Shown here: piece after piece, positions 23,527 to 29,496 of the stretch
Layout: every line of letters starts with the position of its first letter
Position numbering within the stretch: the stretch's first letter is position 1
NCBI GenBank assembly: GCA_904502005.1
Contig: CAJGDC010000021.1
Span: 1 to 29,496, forward strand
Direction of reading: 5' to 3'
Origin: an uncultured Alistipes sp.
GTDB taxonomy: Bacteria > Bacteroidota > Bacteroidia > Bacteroidales > Rikenellaceae
DNA length: 29,496 nt
The notes under the pieces: model-generated
What the model was told of the DNA's origin: nothing
The model's input: the letters and a program-made list of their open reading frames with translations, nothing else
Database searches by the model: none
Program-made: the position numbers and the translations under genes

Positions 23527-25662
23527 TTACTGCTTAGAAACCTCCTTGTAGTTACCTACGCGCTCAACCTTGTAGCCAGCAGGAACCCACTGCTCAGGAT
23601 TGAATGCATAGTTTGTAGTACCTACCTGGAACTTACCACCAGTAATCTCAAGAGCAGCGCCTGTTTCGGTTAAAACAGGCTCCTGACCCTTAGCCATCAA
23701 ATCCTCGAAAGTACCACCCTTAACATAAGCACGAGCATTGTTCTGCATAGAGAAATACTTATAACCAGTGTTAAGAACCTCAAAGTTACCACTGTTAACA
23801 GTCAAAGTAGCATTGGTTACATAGAACATATGACGACCTGAAGCGCTATACTTAACCTTAAGTACAACATTGTTAATAGTAACATTAGCACCGTTAGATA
23901 CGTAAATACCACCACCACCGTTCATTACGATGTCGTTAATCTCAACATTAACCTTAGCCTGAACACCAAGACCGTAGTTCTTTGTTGTAGCGCCACCAGC
24001 CTTAATGCTGTGACCGTTACCAAGGATAACTTTGTTAGTGCTAATAGTTGTATATGCGGTGCCGAGATCGATATCCTCAGCGATAACCATATACTGAAGG
24101 TTTGCGTTATCCTTAGCTGCCTTGAACTCGTCAGCAGTCTTTACGATAGCACCAGAAACTACAGTGTAAACATTATCCTCATTCAATACGATGCAACCCT
24201 CAGCCAAGAAGTTCTCCTTAGGATTCTCAGATGGGCTGTTTGATGGGTCGAAACCTACAAATACACCACCGCTAACCTCGATAACGGTAGTAGCTTTGTC
24301 AGCATCCTTCTTGTTAAGAACATAGTTAGAGTTTTTCTCGTTAGGGAAGTAACCTCCGTTTACGAATACCTTACCGTTGCCACGAGCATAAACTACAGCG
24401 TTAGCCTCACCATTTTTATCAAGACCAGCCTTGAAAGTACCACCGTTGATAATTACAGTACCCTCTGAGATAACGGTGTAACCATCGTTGCCAGATACAG
24501 CCTCAAGAGTACCATTGCCGTTGATAGTTAGAGTAGCGCCCTCCTCAACAACGATAAGGTCTGTAGGCTCATTCTTAATGTAGTTCTTAAGGGTATGACC
24601 GTTAAGGTTAAGCACAGCCTCAACACCGCTTCTTACAACAAGTGGATGACCAACCTTCATGTCTGATGGGAGATTAACTACGCCACCGTGCTGGAATGCG
24701 TGGAAAACATCATTATCAGGCTCTGCAAAACGAGCATCAATCTTAATCTCGAAGTTGTACTCGTCAGAGATGATTCTACCGAGGATATTAGTACGGTAGT
24801 TACGCTGAAGAGGGACGTTGTAGTATCTACGGATGAACATAGTAGGCTTACCTGTTTGAGCAGGGTCATTCTCCCAGAAAAAGAATAGAACTTCAGGTAC
24901 AACGGCCTTCTTGTTTACAAGCAGATAGTTCATAGCAATGTGCTTGTAATCAATGCCACCAACATTAAGGTTGTCAGCAACAACATCGTTTGTGTAGAGA
25001 TCAACTTCTACTGGATCGCCGATAACCTCACCCTCTTTGTTGATAAGGCTCATTTTCTTGTAAGCCTTAACTTTTACAGCACTCTTCTCAATGCAGTTGC
25101 CTGTGAGTTGCATGATGTTATAGTCCTCCATGCTTTGGCCAACATTGAGCTGAGCAAATGGACGAGTTAGGGTAAATTTAGTTGAGTGAACGCCAGATTG
25201 CCAACCATTAGTGACATTAACGAATGCATCACGAGCCTCAAGGTTTGCATAGTCATTTTCATAGCTTACATTGAGCTCACGCTTCTCCCAGTCGATTGAG
25301 TAAGCGTTGTTTGCGCTGCAGTAACCGAAGAATACGAGGTCGTACAGCTTACCGGTGAAGAGAGTAACCTCAATCTCAGCCTTCTCGCCGTCGAAGTCAG
25401 CGGGGCCCTTCTCAGGGTTAGCAGAGCTGTGAACTGCAAGGAATCTACCATTTCCATCTGCCTGGTGCTCATAGATACCCCAAGCAACCTTGTCAATCAT
25501 GCCTGAATCGCCAGCAACACGAGTGCCGAGGTTCTCAAGGCCGATAGCGAAGGTAGTAGTTACCTCCTGACCCTCAACAACCTCCTGCTCGTCATACTGA
25601 GAACAAGCAACTGCGCCGAACATTACGACAGCAGCCATCAGAAAACGAAAAAATCTTTTCAT
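23527..25662 (-). CDS. Fimbrillin-like lipoprotein with beta-helix C-terminal half
   Basis: 711 residues. The lipoprotein signal ends FGAVAC (Cys20), followed by SQYDEQEV, rich in acidic residues as expected for surface lipoproteins. Residues about 30-305 are the same fimbrillin-like (DUF6562-type) domain as the protein at the left edge: LGTRVAGDSG, LEARDAFVNV and RPFAQLNVG. Residues about 310-670 form a right-handed beta-helix of short repeats (GATLTINGNGTLEA, GTVIINGGTFKAG, GKVFVNGGYFPN, ANVTINNVVLKV). The end, WVPAGYKVERVGNYKEV, is common in Bacteroidota surface beta-helix proteins. Probable adhesin or glycan-interacting surface protein; no pectate-lyase catalytic residues could be identified. 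Single-gene transcription unit with its own promoter and terminator. Confidence 0.87.
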   Translation of the reverse strand: MKRFFRFLMAAVVMFGAVACSQYDEQEVVEGQEVTTTFAIGLENLGTRVAGDSGMIDKVAWGIYEHQADGNGRFLAVHSSANPEKGPADFDGEKAEIEVTLFTGKLYDLVFFGYCSANNAYSIDWEKRELNVSYENDYANLEARDAFVNVTNGWQSGVHSTKFTLTRPFAQLNVGQSMEDYNIMQLTGNCIEKSAVKVKAYKKMSLINKEGEVIGDPVEVDLYTNDVVADNLNVGGIDYKHIAMNYLLVNKKAVVPEVLFFFWENDPAQTGKPTMFIRRYYNVPLQRNYRTNILGRIISDEYNFEIKIDARFAEPDNDVFHAFQHGGVVNLPSDMKVGHPLVVRSGVEAVLNLNGHTLKNYIKNEPTDLIVVEEGATLTINGNGTLEAVSGNDGYTVISEGTVIINGGTFKAGLDKNGEANAVVYARGNGKVFVNGGYFPNEKNSNYVLNKKDADKATTVIEVSGGVFVGFDPSNSPSENPKENFLAEGCIVLNEDNVYTVVSGAIVKTADEFKAAKDNANLQYMVIAEDIDLGTAYTTISTNKVILGNGHSIKAGGATTKNYGLGVQAKVNVEINDIVMNGGGGIYVSNGANVTINNVVLKVKYSASGRHMFYVTNATLTVNSGNFEVLNTGYKYFSMQNNARAYVKGGTFEDLMAKGQEPVLTETGAALEITGGKFQVGTTNYAFNPEQWVPAGYKVERVGNYKEVSKQ

Positions 25663-25775
25663 AATGTTTGTTAGTTAAAGTGTTAATATTTGTAAATTGT
25701 TGATTATTAATCTTGTAAAAACCGTCTTTCTACAAAAATTGCTCCAAAAATCCATTTTTATGGATAATGGACAAA

Positions 25776-25806
25776 CAAAATTAGAATAAAATTATTGAAT
25801 ATGCAA
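25776..25806 (-). promoter_or_regulatory. Promoter of the second fimbrillin-like gene
   Basis: On the minus strand TTG (25806-25804, in the context TTGCATAT), a 20-nt spacer and TAATTTTG (25783-25776). Same -33 context and spacing as the paralogue's promoter at 2495-2525. The leader would be about 110 nt and contains a 6-bp hairpin ATCCAT-TTTT-ATGGAT at 25750-25765 just after the start site. Confidence 0.7.
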
Positions 25807-25836
25807 GTTTTTTTAGGAAAATATACCTTATATAAT

Positions 25837-25866
25837 AAAAAAAGACGACTCCGGTTGGGAATCGTC
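25837..25866 (-). terminator. Rho-independent terminator after the ferredoxin gene
   Basis: On the minus strand a 9-bp stem (25866-25858 with 25852-25844, one G-T pair), a 5-nt loop and a run of seven T (25843-25837). A classic intrinsic terminator 24 bases after the ferredoxin stop. Confidence 0.85.
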
Positions 25867-25889
25867 AATTTATCCTTAAAGCAGGTAGG

Positions 25890-26057
25890 TTACTCAAGTG
25901 AGATAGCCTCTGAAGGACAAACGCCTGCGCAAGCACCGCACTCGATGCACTTGTCAGGGTCGATTACATAGATGTCACCTGCTGAAATTGCCTCAACAGG
26001 ACACTCGTCGATACATGTACCACATGCAACGCAAGAATCTGAAATTTTGTAAGCCAT
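25890..26057 (-). CDS. 2[4Fe-4S] ferredoxin (55 residues)
   Basis: ATG at 26057, TAA at 25890-25892. MAYKISDSCVACGTCIDECP begins the protein. Two clostridial-type cluster motifs are complete: Cys9-x2-Cys12-x2-Cys15-x3-Cys19 with Pro20, and Cys37-x2-Cys40-x2-Cys43-x3-Cys47 with Pro48. Such small ferredoxins carry electrons from pyruvate:ferredoxin oxidoreductase to hydrogenase and other enzymes in the cytoplasm. It has its own promoter (26087-26118) and terminator (25837-25866), so it is monocistronic and likely highly expressed. The hydrogenase operon is one gene away, making this a plausible partner, though ferredoxins are shared among many pathways. Confidence 0.95.
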   Translation of the reverse strand: MAYKISDSCVACGTCIDECPVEAISAGDIYVIDPDKCIECGACAGVCPSEAISLE

Positions 26058-26086
26058 AATAATTTTTGTTTTGAATTATTGTTCCG

Positions 26087-26118
26087 CAAAAATAGTACTT
26101 TAATACGAATTATCCAAA
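26087..26118 (-). promoter_or_regulatory. Promoter of the ferredoxin gene
   Basis: On the minus strand TTTG (26118-26115), a 20-nt spacer and TATTTTTG (26094-26087): both elements perfect. Predicted leader about 26 nt. Confidence 0.75.
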
Positions 26119-26124
26119 AAAATG

Positions 26125-26132
26125 TATCTTTG
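26125..26132 (+). promoter_or_regulatory. Candidate -7 box for the MBL-fold hydrolase/SDR pair
   Basis: TATCTTTG matches TAnnTTTG. The -33 position has only TTTA (26099-26102, 22-nt spacer). A second, weaker box TATCTTTA lies at 26157-26164. Either would read into the gene at 26187. Confidence 0.45.
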
Positions 26133-26135
26133 TAG

Positions 26136-26150
26136 TCGTATTTGATACGA
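26136..26150. promoter_or_regulatory. Palindrome TCGTAT-TTG-ATACGA, candidate operator
   Basis: A perfect 6-bp inverted repeat with a 3-nt spacer directly downstream of the -7 box at 26125-26132. A further half-site ATACGA lies at 26103-26108 within the ferredoxin promoter spacer, so one regulator could touch both divergent promoters. Confidence 0.4.
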
Positions 26151-26186
26151 AAAAATTATCTTTACAGCTGCAAAGAGTAGTTTAAT

Positions 26187-26972
26187 ATGGCAAGTAAGTC
26201 TGTTTTAACCCTCCTCGGCACGGGAACTTCGCAAGGTGTGCCAGTGATTGGGTGTTGCTGTCCGGTCTGCCGTTCCGCTGATCCTCGCGACTCCCGACTG
26301 CGTACCTCGGCAATGGTTGAGGTCGCTGATTGTCGGTTTATTATTGACGCAGGTCCAGACTTTAGGGTGCAGATGTTGCGAGAGGGGGTGAGTCATATCA
26401 CCGCCATACTGCTCACGCATAAACATAAGGACCATATTGGTGGCATTGATGATGTACGAGCGCTGAATTTTGTAGATTATCCGCAGATTCATCCGGTGAA
26501 TATCTATGCCACGGCAGCTACATTGGAGTGTGTGCGCAAGGATTACGACTACGCCTTTTTTACTGAGCGTTATCGTGGCGTGCCTGAGATTGCACTGCAT
26601 ACTATTGACCCTGAGCAGAGGTTTTCAATCGGAGGGGTAGAGATAACTCCAATACGCGGTCACCATGCACATTTTGAGGTTACGGGCTACCGCTTTGGTG
26701 ATGTGGCATATATGACAGATTTTAAGGAGATTGACGACTCGGAGATAGAGAAATTAGCGGGTGTTAAGGTCTTGGTAGTTAATGCTTTGCGATTTGCTCC
26801 GCACGACTCACATTTTTCTGTTGCAGAGGCGTTGGCTCTGGTTGAGAAGGTGGCGCCAGAGCGTGCCTATTTGACCCATATGTCACACGAGATAGGTTTA
26901 CATGCCCATGCGCAGGAGCAACTGCCAGAGGGTGTATATTTTGGATATGATGGATTAAAAATTGAGATATGA
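26187..26972 (+). CDS. MBL-fold metal-dependent hydrolase, PhnP-like
   Basis: 261 residues. The metallo-beta-lactamase fold is shown by GTGTSQGVPV at the N-terminus, the metal motif His78-x-His80-x-Asp82-His83 (THKHKDHIGG), IDAGPDFR, and later GHHAHFEVTGY, MTDFKEI and LTHMSHE. A cluster of cysteines at 23-28 (GCCCPVC) corresponds to the extra structural zinc site of PhnP-type phosphodiesterases. The likely reaction is hydrolysis of a cyclic or linear phosphodiester, but the substrate is unknown; no phosphonate genes are nearby. The stop overlaps the next start (ATGA), so the SDR gene is co-translated. Confidence 0.88.
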   Translation: MASKSVLTLLGTGTSQGVPVIGCCCPVCRSADPRDSRLRTSAMVEVADCRFIIDAGPDFRVQMLREGVSHITAILLTHKHKDHIGGIDDVRALNFVDYPQIHPVNIYATAATLECVRKDYDYAFFTERYRGVPEIALHTIDPEQRFSIGGVEITPIRGHHAHFEVTGYRFGDVAYMTDFKEIDDSEIEKLAGVKVLVVNALRFAPHDSHFSVAEALALVEKVAPERAYLTHMSHEIGLHAHAQEQLPEGVYFGYDGLKIEI

Positions 26973-27787
26973 AAAACGCATTGAAATCAAAAGTAGTAGT
27001 GATTACCGGTGCATCTTCGGGCATTGGTGAGGCTATGGCAAAAGTATATGCAGCGATGGGTGCGAAGGTGGTGCTTGGAGCGCGTAGCGAGGATAAATTG
27101 AAGGCTCTTGCCGACAAGATTACCTCAGACGGAGGTGAGGCTGCCTATTGCGCAACTGATGTGACAGTCGCAGAGGATTGTAAGAGGTTGATTGAGACCG
27201 CTGTGGAGACTTTTGGTGGTATTGATGTGCTGATTTGCAATGCAGGCATATCTATGCGTGCAATTTTTGACGATGTGGAGCTTAGTGTGCTACATCGCCT
27301 TATGGATGTGAACTTCTGGGGTACGGTATACTGCGCCAAGTATGCATTGCCATATCTTCAGGCATCAAAGGGTTCGCTTGTGGGTATATCTTCTGTGGCG
27401 GGCTTGCATGGCCTACCTGGTAGAACGGGCTATTCTGCGTCGAAATATGCTATGACGGGTCTGCTTGAGACTATTCGCGTAGAGAATATTAAGAAGGGGC
27501 TGCATGTTATGGTCGCATGCCCTGGCTTCACAGCTTCAAATGTGCGCTTCTCAGCTCTTGTTGCTGACGGCTCACAACAGGGCTCTACACCGCGAGAGGA
27601 GGGAAAGATGATGACACCAGAGCAGGTGGCGCATATTGTGGCTCGCGGAATCGCCAAGCGCAAAAGACTCTGCCTTATGGAGGCGGAGGGTCGCGCAACA
27701 CATTTTGTTAAGAAATTTGCACCCGCATTTTTGGACAAGATGTTCTACTGGGTGATGTCAAAAGAGCCAGATTCGCCGTTTAAGTAG
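26969..27787 (+). CDS. Short-chain dehydrogenase/reductase (SDR)
   Basis: 272 residues of the classical SDR family. Rossmann cofactor motif TGASSGIG (13-20); ARS at 38-40 after the second strand suggests NADP(H) preference; Asp64 in ATDV, NAG (91-93), Asn115, Ser141/142, and catalytic Tyr155-x3-Lys159 (YSASK). The C-terminal 70 residues are basic and hydrophobic (ATHFVKKFAPAFLDKMFYWVMSK), possibly membrane-associating. Substrate unknown. Four-base ATGA overlap with the MBL gene. Confidence 0.9.
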   Translation: MKNALKSKVVVITGASSGIGEAMAKVYAAMGAKVVLGARSEDKLKALADKITSDGGEAAYCATDVTVAEDCKRLIETAVETFGGIDVLICNAGISMRAIFDDVELSVLHRLMDVNFWGTVYCAKYALPYLQASKGSLVGISSVAGLHGLPGRTGYSASKYAMTGLLETIRVENIKKGLHVMVACPGFTASNVRFSALVADGSQQGSTPREEGKMMTPEQVAHIVARGIAKRKRLCLMEAEGRATHFVKKFAPAFLDKMFYWVMSKEPDSPFK

Positions 27788-27794
27788 TAAAAGG

Positions 27795-27829
27795 CTTAAA
27801 TTTTGTTAAAATTTTTTAAGATTTTTTTA
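27795..27829 (+). terminator. Weak AT-rich terminator after the SDR gene
   Basis: CTT-AAATTTT-GTT-AAAATTT-AAG forms an AT stem with a small bulge, followed by ATTTTTTTAT. The stem has little GC, so strength is doubtful. The remaining AT-rich stretch to 27914 shows no gene. Confidence 0.4.
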
Positions 27830-27914
27830 TCTGTATAATAGGCTGATATTTAATGGCTTATTAATATACTTACGATTTTACTCAAAAAAAAGTTCTAAAA
27901 AAATGTAAAAAAAA

Positions 27915-27945
27915 TTTGCAGATATAAAAAAAGTGCGTACTTTTG
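27915..27945 (+). promoter_or_regulatory. Promoter of tRNA-Ser
   Basis: TTTG (27915-27918), a 19-nt spacer and TACTTTTG (27938-27945). The tRNA 5' end at 27951 is only five bases after the box, so the transcript starts at or next to the mature 5' end. Confidence 0.75.
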
Positions 27946-27950
27946 TGCCT

Positions 27951-28180
<230 letters not shown>

Positions 28181-28186
28181 CAAGTC

Positions 28187-28328
28187 AAGGAGTACAGGGA
28201 TGGGCGACCGCAGGGAGCCAATCCCTCTCCCAACGGTTTTTAAGCACCGCCTGTAGGCGAGATTGATGAAGATTGAGGCTTGACCCCAATCTTCATCTAC
28301 CTTCGGCTTCGCCCCCGGTTGCGGCGGT
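28187..28328. repeat. Structured intergenic repeat, copy A
   Basis: First of three copies of a ~140-bp non-coding unit beginning AAGGAGTACAGG and ending in GCGGCGGT. It contains a perfect 11-bp inverted repeat GATGAAGATTG/CAATCTTCATC (28265-28275 with 28287-28297) and AGGGA/TCCCT flanking GCCAA. The homology with copy C extends leftward to 28148, taking in hairpin 3 and the right arm of the 20-bp inverted repeat. Confidence 0.85.
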
Positions 28329-28377
28329 CGTCATAAAAGTAGTAACCACTATTCAGTAATAATCCGCTTTAAGCATT

Positions 28378-28517
28378 AAGGAGTACAGGGATGGGCGACC
28401 GCAGGGAGCCAATCCCTCTCGTCGGTTTTCAAGTACCGCCTGTAGGCGAGATTGATGAAGATTGAGGCTTGACCCCAATCTTCATCTACCTCCGGCTTCG
28501 CCTTCGGTTGCGGCGGT
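28378..28517. repeat. Structured intergenic repeat, copy B
   Basis: Second copy, 140 bp, nearly identical to copy A; the 11-bp inverted repeat is at 28455-28465 and 28477-28487. It lacks the leftward 39-bp extension found in A and C; the 49 bp before it (28329-28377) are unique. Confidence 0.85.
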
Positions 28518-28568
28518 AGCCACCAAATGGTGGCTTGCCACGCTCGGTAAAATCTTCTCTTGCAAGTC

Positions 28569-28708
28569 AAGGAGTACAGGTATGGGCAACCGTAGGGAGC
28601 CAATCCCTCCCCCAACGGTTTTCAAGTACCGTCTGTGGGCGAGATTGATGAAGATTGGAGCAGAACCCCAATCTTCATCTACCTTCGGCTTTGCCTATGG
28701 TTGTGGCG
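28569..28708. repeat. Structured intergenic repeat, copy C
   Basis: Third copy, the most diverged, with substitutions GGCAACCGTAGGG for GGCGACCGCAGGG and a changed loop. The inverted repeat is nevertheless kept and is 12 bp (28647-28658 with 28668-28679). The leftward extension begins at 28530. The upstream joint holds another hairpin, GCCACCA-AA-TGGTGGC (28519-28534). Conservation of stems over loops suggests selection for structure. Confidence 0.83.
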
Positions 28709-28714
28709 ATTAGG

Positions 28715-28746
28715 TTTGGAAGTGTCAAAATATTGTGTTATATTTG
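28715..28746 (+). promoter_or_regulatory. Promoter of the small duplicated-domain gene
   Basis: TTTG (28715-28718), a 20-nt spacer and TATATTTG (28739-28746), both perfect. The predicted leader is about 20 nt. Confidence 0.75.
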
Positions 28747-28769
28747 TGAAAACCAAATAATAGAAGTCT

Positions 28770-29174
28770 ATGAGTAGAGAGATTTTAGTTACGGCGGATA
28801 AGAGAGTTAGTGAGCTGATGAAGGAGTTTAATGAGGTGTTCAGCTATTTGAGATTAAGGCTATATACCTCTGAGGCTAGGCTCTATATTGGCGTTGATAC
28901 GCTGACGCCTTATCGTGTTGATATTGATAGTCTGATTGGTGACGTTAGGGTTAAGAGTGGTAGAGATGGCGTGATTTCTATTGACGGAGCTAAGAGCATA
29001 GGTGCCTTAGAGCAGGAGTTTTACGATACGTTTGGACTTGTTGCGCAGATATGTTACACCTCTGCTGACGGAAATAATACATACACTTATCAAAAGGAGC
29101 AGGATCAGATGACACTGTCGCAGTTTAATGCAAAGTGTGAAGCTGAGGGGTGTATTAGTGGTGAGTGGAAGTAG
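28770..29174 (+). CDS. Uncharacterised small protein with internal duplication
   Basis: 134 residues, ATG at 28770. I do not recognise a named family, although similar small cytosolic proteins occur in Bacteroidota. Two related halves are visible: KRVSELMKEFNEVFSYLRLRLYTSEARLYIG (about 11-41, given in pieces: RVSELMKEFNEVF and LRLRLYTSEA) and SIGALEQEFYDTFGLVAQICYTSADGNN (SIGALEQEFYDTF and AQICYTSADG). Each consists of a helix followed by a strand. The second half ends with QMTLSQFNAKCEAEG. No signal peptide, membrane segment or catalytic motif. It has its own promoter and a clear terminator, so it is monocistronic. Confidence 0.8.
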   Translation: MSREILVTADKRVSELMKEFNEVFSYLRLRLYTSEARLYIGVDTLTPYRVDIDSLIGDVRVKSGRDGVISIDGAKSIGALEQEFYDTFGLVAQICYTSADGNNTYTYQKEQDQMTLSQFNAKCEAEGCISGEWK

Positions 29175-29223
29175 TTTAACTCAATGAAAAAAACTAAGGC
29201 TGGCCGTAAGGTAGCTCTTTTTC

Positions 29224-29254
29224 GGCGGTGAATTTTATTTTCACCGCCTATTTT
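29224..29254 (+). terminator. Intrinsic terminator after the small protein gene
   Basis: A perfect 9-bp stem GGCGGTGAA/TTCACCGCC (29224-29232 with 29240-29248), a 7-nt loop, then TATTTT. Confidence 0.8.
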
Positions 29255-29394
29255 GTTGATATACATTGCATTAGGCTGTTGCGTTGTGAAACGACTTTTT
29301 GTGCAAAAACCTCTTGACCCACAATTTTGCTCTTTGCGTGTAGTCTTCTATGTATTATAAATTAAGTATAATTAAGATAAAAAATCACTTTTTG

Positions 29395-29409
29395 TGATAC
29401 ATCGTATCA
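29395..29409. promoter_or_regulatory. Palindrome TGATAC-ATC-GTATCA, candidate operator
   Basis: A perfect 6-bp inverted repeat with a 3-nt spacer, overlapping ATCAC-TTTTT-GTGAT (29384-29398). It is followed by an A-run and TACCTTTA (29420-29427), seven of eight bases of a -7 box. The bases 29401-29410 read on the minus strand are TTTGATACGA, the same decamer as at 26141-26150. The stretch 29255-29383 shows nothing else. Confidence 0.4.
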
Positions 29410-29453
29410 AAAAAAGTATTACCTTTACACATTGAAATTGAGTGACTTGGGCT

Positions 29454-29496
29454 ATGAATAACTTTTTGGCGACATACCGCAATGCTGTGAACTGCA
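29454..29496 (+). CDS. Start of a possible gene (cut by window edge)
   Basis: An ATG at 29454 opens a frame reading MNNFLATYRNAVNC to the right edge. It follows the candidate promoter at 29420-29427 by 26 nt. Too short to identify. Confidence 0.35.
   Translation, partial: MNNFLATYRNAVNC

Noticed and set aside
27788..27914. AT-rich stretch before tRNA-Ser considered as an AT-rich regulatory or replication element
   Set aside because: Apart from a weak terminator it shows no repeats, DnaA-like boxes or ordered structure.
28376..28615. A 79-codon minus-strand ORF across repeat copy B, and an 83-codon plus-strand ORF at 28462-28713
   Set aside because: They lie within the non-coding repeats, span repeat and unique parts arbitrarily, and have no promoter; the repeats conserve hairpins rather than reading frame.
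29184..29231. 15-codon basic ORF after the small protein gene
   Set aside because: It runs into the terminator stem, and no similarity or start signal supports translation.

Overview
The window looks like chromosomal DNA from a gut-type Bacteroidota, probably order Bacteroidales. Family Rikenellaceae/Alistipes is a guess from gene content. Reasons: repeated promoters of the Bacteroidota type (TTTG, 19-20 nt, TAnnTTTG) lie in front of genes, Shine-Dalgarno sequences are not evident, and lipoproteins of the fimbrillin, DUF4493 and PCMD kinds are abundant. The order LptE - small TPR-like protein - SecG behind a sigma-54 activator is also typical of the phylum.

Layout. (1) 1-2289, minus: a truncated fimbrillin-like lipoprotein with GLUG-type repeats. 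Its promoter is about 200 nt upstream, and the leader contains a run of nine G in a short upstream ORF. (2) 2568-12800, minus: eight tightly packed genes that look like one operon. In transcription order they are an Mfa-like lipoprotein, two DUF4493 lipoproteins, a DUF4493+PCMD lipoprotein, two paralogous outer-membrane barrels, a PCMD lipoprotein and a cytoplasmic HD-domain hydrolase. (3) 13049-16174, plus: membrane-tethered HU-like protein, sigma-54 activator, LptE, TPR-like protein, SecG, then a terminator. (4) 16258-17274, plus: a Sel1-repeat/YgjP-type metallopeptidase protein, possibly leaderless. (5) 17271-23305, minus: a complete [FeFe]-hydrogenase operon, hydA-hydE-hydG-hydF, followed by a threonine aldolase. 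(6) 23527-25662, minus: a second fimbrillin-like lipoprotein, paralogous in its N-terminal half to the one at the left edge and with the same promoter design. (7) 25890-26057, minus: a 55-residue 2[4Fe-4S] ferredoxin, divergent from an MBL-fold hydrolase and a short-chain dehydrogenase on the plus strand. (8) 27951-28038: tRNA-Ser(UGA), followed by about 670 bp of non-coding DNA containing a three-hairpin structure closed by a 20-bp inverted repeat and three copies of a ~140-bp structured repeat. (9) 28770-29174: a small uncharacterised protein with an internal duplication. (10) 29454-29496: the start of a further possible gene.

How the parts work together. The hydrogenase cluster encodes the catalytic subunit and all three H-cluster maturases, so it should be sufficient to build an active enzyme; the nearby ferredoxin could supply electrons. 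The 10-kb lipoprotein/barrel operon reads as an envelope-surface assembly. Its combination of fimbrillin-type domains, PCMD proteins, a pair of small barrels and an HD hydrolase is the best candidate here for an undescribed system. Regulatory structure includes a palindrome flanking the -33 element of hydA and a G-tract whose length sets whether an upstream ORF is in frame with the left fimbrillin gene.
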